This document shows positions 4,058 through 5,328 of a stretch of 5,328 nucleotides of DNA, piece by piece. Position numbers and translations under genes: made by a program. Where the stretch lies: positions 1 through 5,328 of the forward strand of contig CAZRUM010000043.1 in NCBI GenBank assembly GCA_964603435.1. Direction: 5' to 3'. The notes under the pieces are model-generated. The model did no database searches and was not told the origin of the DNA. It was given only the letters and a program-made list of their open reading frames with translations. Each line of letters starts with the position of its first letter. Position 1 is the stretch's first letter. This DNA comes from CAZRUM01 sp964603435. GTDB lineage: Bacteria; Patescibacteriota; Patescibacteriia; Magasanikbacterales; UBA922.

Positions 4058-4411
4058 TTATTCAACTGTTTTTTTATGCACTAAATAGTGATGCAAAGTA
4101 AACATTCCACCAAGAATCATTAGAGGTAGTGTGAATGCAAATAAAGCAATAGGTTCATTAAAGACATTAAACATAAATATAGTGAGAAAACCTAAGATTG
4201 CAATAATGATTCCGCCAATAAGTTCATATTTCCAAGCTAACCAGACAAAGACTAGAAGAATAAGCCAGGGAATGGCGTTTGGGCTGTTATAAATAATGCC
4301 TTTTATACCACCACCATAGCTTTCTGCTCCAGAGAGTAGTGCAAAGACAAACCAGAAGAGTGCGATGATTGATAAAACTATGCGAGGAAACCAATAGAGG
4401 AATTTTAGCAT
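4058..4411 (-). CDS. Small four-helix membrane protein (DUF7670-like)
   Basis: This 117-aa protein is mostly hydrophobic with four predicted membrane segments at about residues 9-28, 47-60, 64-82 and 88-106. A Gly-rich, Asn/Pro-containing loop (29-46) separates helices 1 and 2, and KYE separates 2 and 3. The C-terminus is short and basic (HHYLVHKK). The pattern PRI...LFWFVFALL, then IPWLILLVFVWLAWKYELIGGIIIAILG, fits a widespread family of small integral membrane proteins of unknown function (I recall it as DUF7670; unverified). It lies 17 nt after the 92-aa gene and 1 nt before the Nudix start, so it belongs to the same operon. The ATG at 4411 has no Shine-Dalgarno site but shares a 20-bp start context with the 92-aa gene. 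Confidence 0.85.
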   Translation of the reverse strand: MLKFLYWFPRIVLSIIALFWFVFALLSGAESYGGGIKGIIYNSPNAIPWLILLVFVWLAWKYELIGGIIIAILGFLTIFMFNVFNEPIALFAFTLPLMILGGMFTLHHYLVHKKTVE

Positions 4412-4427
4412 ATGTTTTTGTTTAAAA
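4408..4427. repeat. 20-bp direct repeat at a start codon, copy 1
   Basis: GCATATGTTTTTGTTTAAAA on the plus strand, identical to 4704-4723. On the minus strand it is an A-rich leader running into the ATG of the membrane protein gene. Confidence 0.8.
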
Positions 4428-4428
4428 A

Positions 4429-4707
4429 TTATTTACTTTTTTCAAAGTAATCTAAGATTGCAGATTTAAGATAAAATCTAGCGCATCGACCATCTCTATA
4501 TGTATCAAGACCTGAATCCAGCGAATCAGTTTTTGATAATTCAGTAAACGCTTGAAAATCCCCAACACTTATTTCAGGAACACTCGTAGCTTTAGATATG
4601 GGTTCTTCCCAACTGGGAGGAGTAAAACTACCTATATGTCGTTCTAATGCTAAGGCTTGAAGTTGAAGTCTTTCTTCTTCTGAAGCGTGTTCTCTTGTTC
4701 TGGGCAT
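4429..4707 (-). CDS. Hypothetical protein, 92 aa
   Basis: I do not recognise this protein. The N-terminal third is a charged helix (REHASEEERLQLQALALERHIG, 5-26). The middle (27-70) is rich in Ser, Thr, Pro and acidic residues (SWEEPISKATSVPEISVGD, TDSLDSGLDTY) and probably flexible. The end, RCARFYLKSAILDYFEKSK (74-92), looks like a short amphipathic helix. There is no membrane segment or signal peptide. It lies between the 43-aa peptide gene (20-nt gap) and the membrane protein gene (17-nt gap) and is most likely part of the same transcript. The ATG at 4707 has no Shine-Dalgarno site; it carries the second copy of the A-rich 20-bp start context. Confidence 0.7.
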   Translation of the reverse strand: MPRTREHASEEERLQLQALALERHIGSFTPPSWEEPISKATSVPEISVGDFQAFTELSKTDSLDSGLDTYRDGRCARFYLKSAILDYFEKSK

Positions 4708-4723
4708 ATGTTTTTGTTTAAAA
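4704..4723. repeat. 20-bp direct repeat at a start codon, copy 2
   Basis: Exact copy of 4408-4427, placed at the same offset from the ATG of the 92-aa gene on the minus strand. It may be an A-rich initiation enhancer replacing a Shine-Dalgarno site, or the scar of a local duplication. Confidence 0.8.
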
Positions 4724-4727
4724 GTTT

Positions 4728-4859
4728 TTATTTATTTTCTTCAATATTTTTAATATTTTTTTCTTTATCTTTCATCTGGGTTTTCCCCAAACTTGAACCC
4801 AAACCTATCATGGCAGTTGCCATTATTTTTAGAAAAAATGAAATTAGTTTTTTAAACAT
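4728..4859 (-). CDS. 43-aa small membrane peptide
   Basis: A short frame starts at the ATG at 4859 and stops at TAA 4730-4728. The peptide begins MFKKLISFFLKIMATAMIGL: a basic start and a hydrophobic helix (about 5-24), followed by a Lys/Glu/Asn-rich tail (MKDKEKNIKNIEENK). This could be a single-pass membrane anchor or an uncleaved signal; function unknown. The ATG is 1 nt after the YwbE stop codon, the same tight spacing as between the membrane protein and Nudix genes, and it fills what would otherwise be a 150-nt gap in a compact operon. Those are the main reasons to accept it. There is no Shine-Dalgarno site. The plus-strand frame across the same bases is a shadow. Confidence 0.6.
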   Translation of the reverse strand: MFKKLISFFLKIMATAMIGLGSSLGKTQMKDKEKNIKNIEENK

Positions 4860-4860
4860 T

Positions 4861-5052
4861 TTATTTTACAATTTGCACTCGTCCCACTTCACCACTTTCT
4901 AGTCTGACTTTTATGCCATGTGGATGAGTGGAGGAGCTGGTAAGAATATCAGCAACTACACCGTCTGTTAGTTCTCCAGTTCCTTGGTCTTTTTTTAAAA
5001 CAATAGAGACTTCTATCCCAGGTTTTATGTTTTCACGTTTTTGTCCGTCCAT
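4861..5052 (-). CDS. ywbE: YwbE family protein
   Basis: Starting at the ATG at 5052 the product is 63 aa, the usual size of the YwbE (DUF2196) family, and it keeps the family pattern: DGQKRENIKPGIEVSIVLKK, then TGELTDGVVADILT, then HPHGIKVRLESGEVGRVQ. The fold is expected to be a small beta-barrel of the KOW/SH3 kind, which would suit nucleic-acid or ribosome binding, but the role is not established. The frame is open further upstream to an ATG at 5121, but that would add 23 non-family residues and overlap the MazG-like gene by 38 nt, so the shorter start is preferred. It starts 31 nt after the MazG-like gene and is followed after 1 nt by the 43-aa peptide gene. No Shine-Dalgarno site is visible. 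Confidence 0.88.
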   Translation of the reverse strand: MDGQKRENIKPGIEVSIVLKKDQGTGELTDGVVADILTSSSTHPHGIKVRLESGEVGRVQIVK

Positions 5053-5083
5053 AAAGCATTGATTTAGACTGATTTTTTTAATA

Positions 5084-5328
5084 CTATTTTTCTCTATTAA
5101 TCCATTTTTTATCAAGCGCATTTTCTAGATCAATATCCATAAGATGGGCTACTACAACCGTCATTCCAAATACATCGGCAAGTTCGGCTGCAACTTGTTT
5201 TTTTGATTCCTCTTTGGAGACATGTTTTATTGGTCGGCTTTTTTTTCTGTCAATTAAAATTGCTTGAGACAATTCTCCAACTTCTTCAAAAAGTTTGAAC
5301 AATGCAAAATCTTCGTCTATTTCTATCT
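5084..5328 (-). CDS. MazG-like nucleotide pyrophosphohydrolase, C-terminal part (cut by window edge)
   Basis: MazG-type enzymes cleave NTPs to NMP and pyrophosphate, using a Mg-binding four-helix fold. The frame is open through the right edge (…IDEDFALFKLF), so the true start is outside; a TTG at 5302 is only an internal codon. The two metal-binding motifs are visible: EEVGEL (the ExxE helix) and, about 30 residues later, ELADVF (the ExxD helix). FGMTVVVAHLMDIDLENALDKKW is the usual C-terminal helix of the fold. It could be a MazG-like housecleaning enzyme or a phosphoribosyl-ATP pyrophosphohydrolase relative; no his genes are near, favouring the first. It is the first gene of the minus-strand run that includes the Nudix hydrolase, another nucleotide-cleaning enzyme. 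Confidence 0.85.
   Translation of the reverse strand, partial: IEIDEDFALFKLFEEVGELSQAILIDRKKSRPIKHVSKEESKKQVAAELADVFGMTVVVAHLMDIDLENALDKKWINREK

Noticed and set aside
3670..4065. TTG start for the Nudix gene
   Set aside because: The ATG three codons later, 1 nt after the previous stop, is a simpler start; the TTG cannot be excluded.
4861..5121. Longer 86-aa start for the YwbE-family gene
   Set aside because: The extra 23 residues do not belong to the family and would overlap the MazG-like gene.

Overview
The window looks like a piece of a Candidate Phyla Radiation (Patescibacteria, probably Parcubacteria-group) chromosome. This is an inference from AT-rich flanking genes with short intergenic gaps and mostly no Shine-Dalgarno site, and from two leftmost minus-strand genes that resemble proteins recurring in CPR genomes beside a type IV secretion-like ATPase. 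No rRNA or marker gene is present, so the placement is tentative.

Layout. (1) 1-1062, minus strand: a conserved single-pass membrane protein that runs off the left edge, an 84-bp double-hairpin REP/BIME-like element (402-485), and a 190-aa protein with an acidic disordered first half, driven by an extended -10 promoter at 1143-1151. (2) 1196-3634, plus strand: four consecutive compact transcription units. Each has a TTGACN-N17-TANANT-type promoter, a leader, a purine-rich ribosome binding site, one small orphan gene (58, 74, 189 and 164 aa), a long hairpin with an 11-12 bp stem and an 18-nt loop, and then a rho-independent terminator. In two cases the terminator T-tract lies 2 nt from the next -35. 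Hairpins 1-3 are sequence repeats; hairpin 4 has a different sequence but the same geometry. Terminators 1 and 2 are identical to each other, and so are 3 and 4, so unit 3 is a mosaic. The genes are visibly GC-richer than the flanks. (3) 3643-3675: a palindrome between the converging blocks, overlapping the stop codon of the last minus-strand gene. (4) 5328-3670, minus strand: an operon-like run of MazG-like pyrophosphohydrolase (cut by the right edge), YwbE-family protein, a 43-aa membrane peptide, a 92-aa unknown, a four-helix membrane protein and a Nudix hydrolase. Nucleotide-pool cleaning (MazG-like plus Nudix) is the only theme that can be inferred for this operon.

The most interesting part is the plus-strand island. 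The genes resemble no family I recognise, but their wrapping is uniform and modular, as if each unit were an independently expressed cassette. The 325-base gap between genes 3 and 4 holds hairpin 3, terminator 3, promoter 4 and a leader with an attenuator-like pair of alternative structures. Whether this is a gene-cassette system, a duplicated expression module or remnants of a mobile element cannot be settled from one window.
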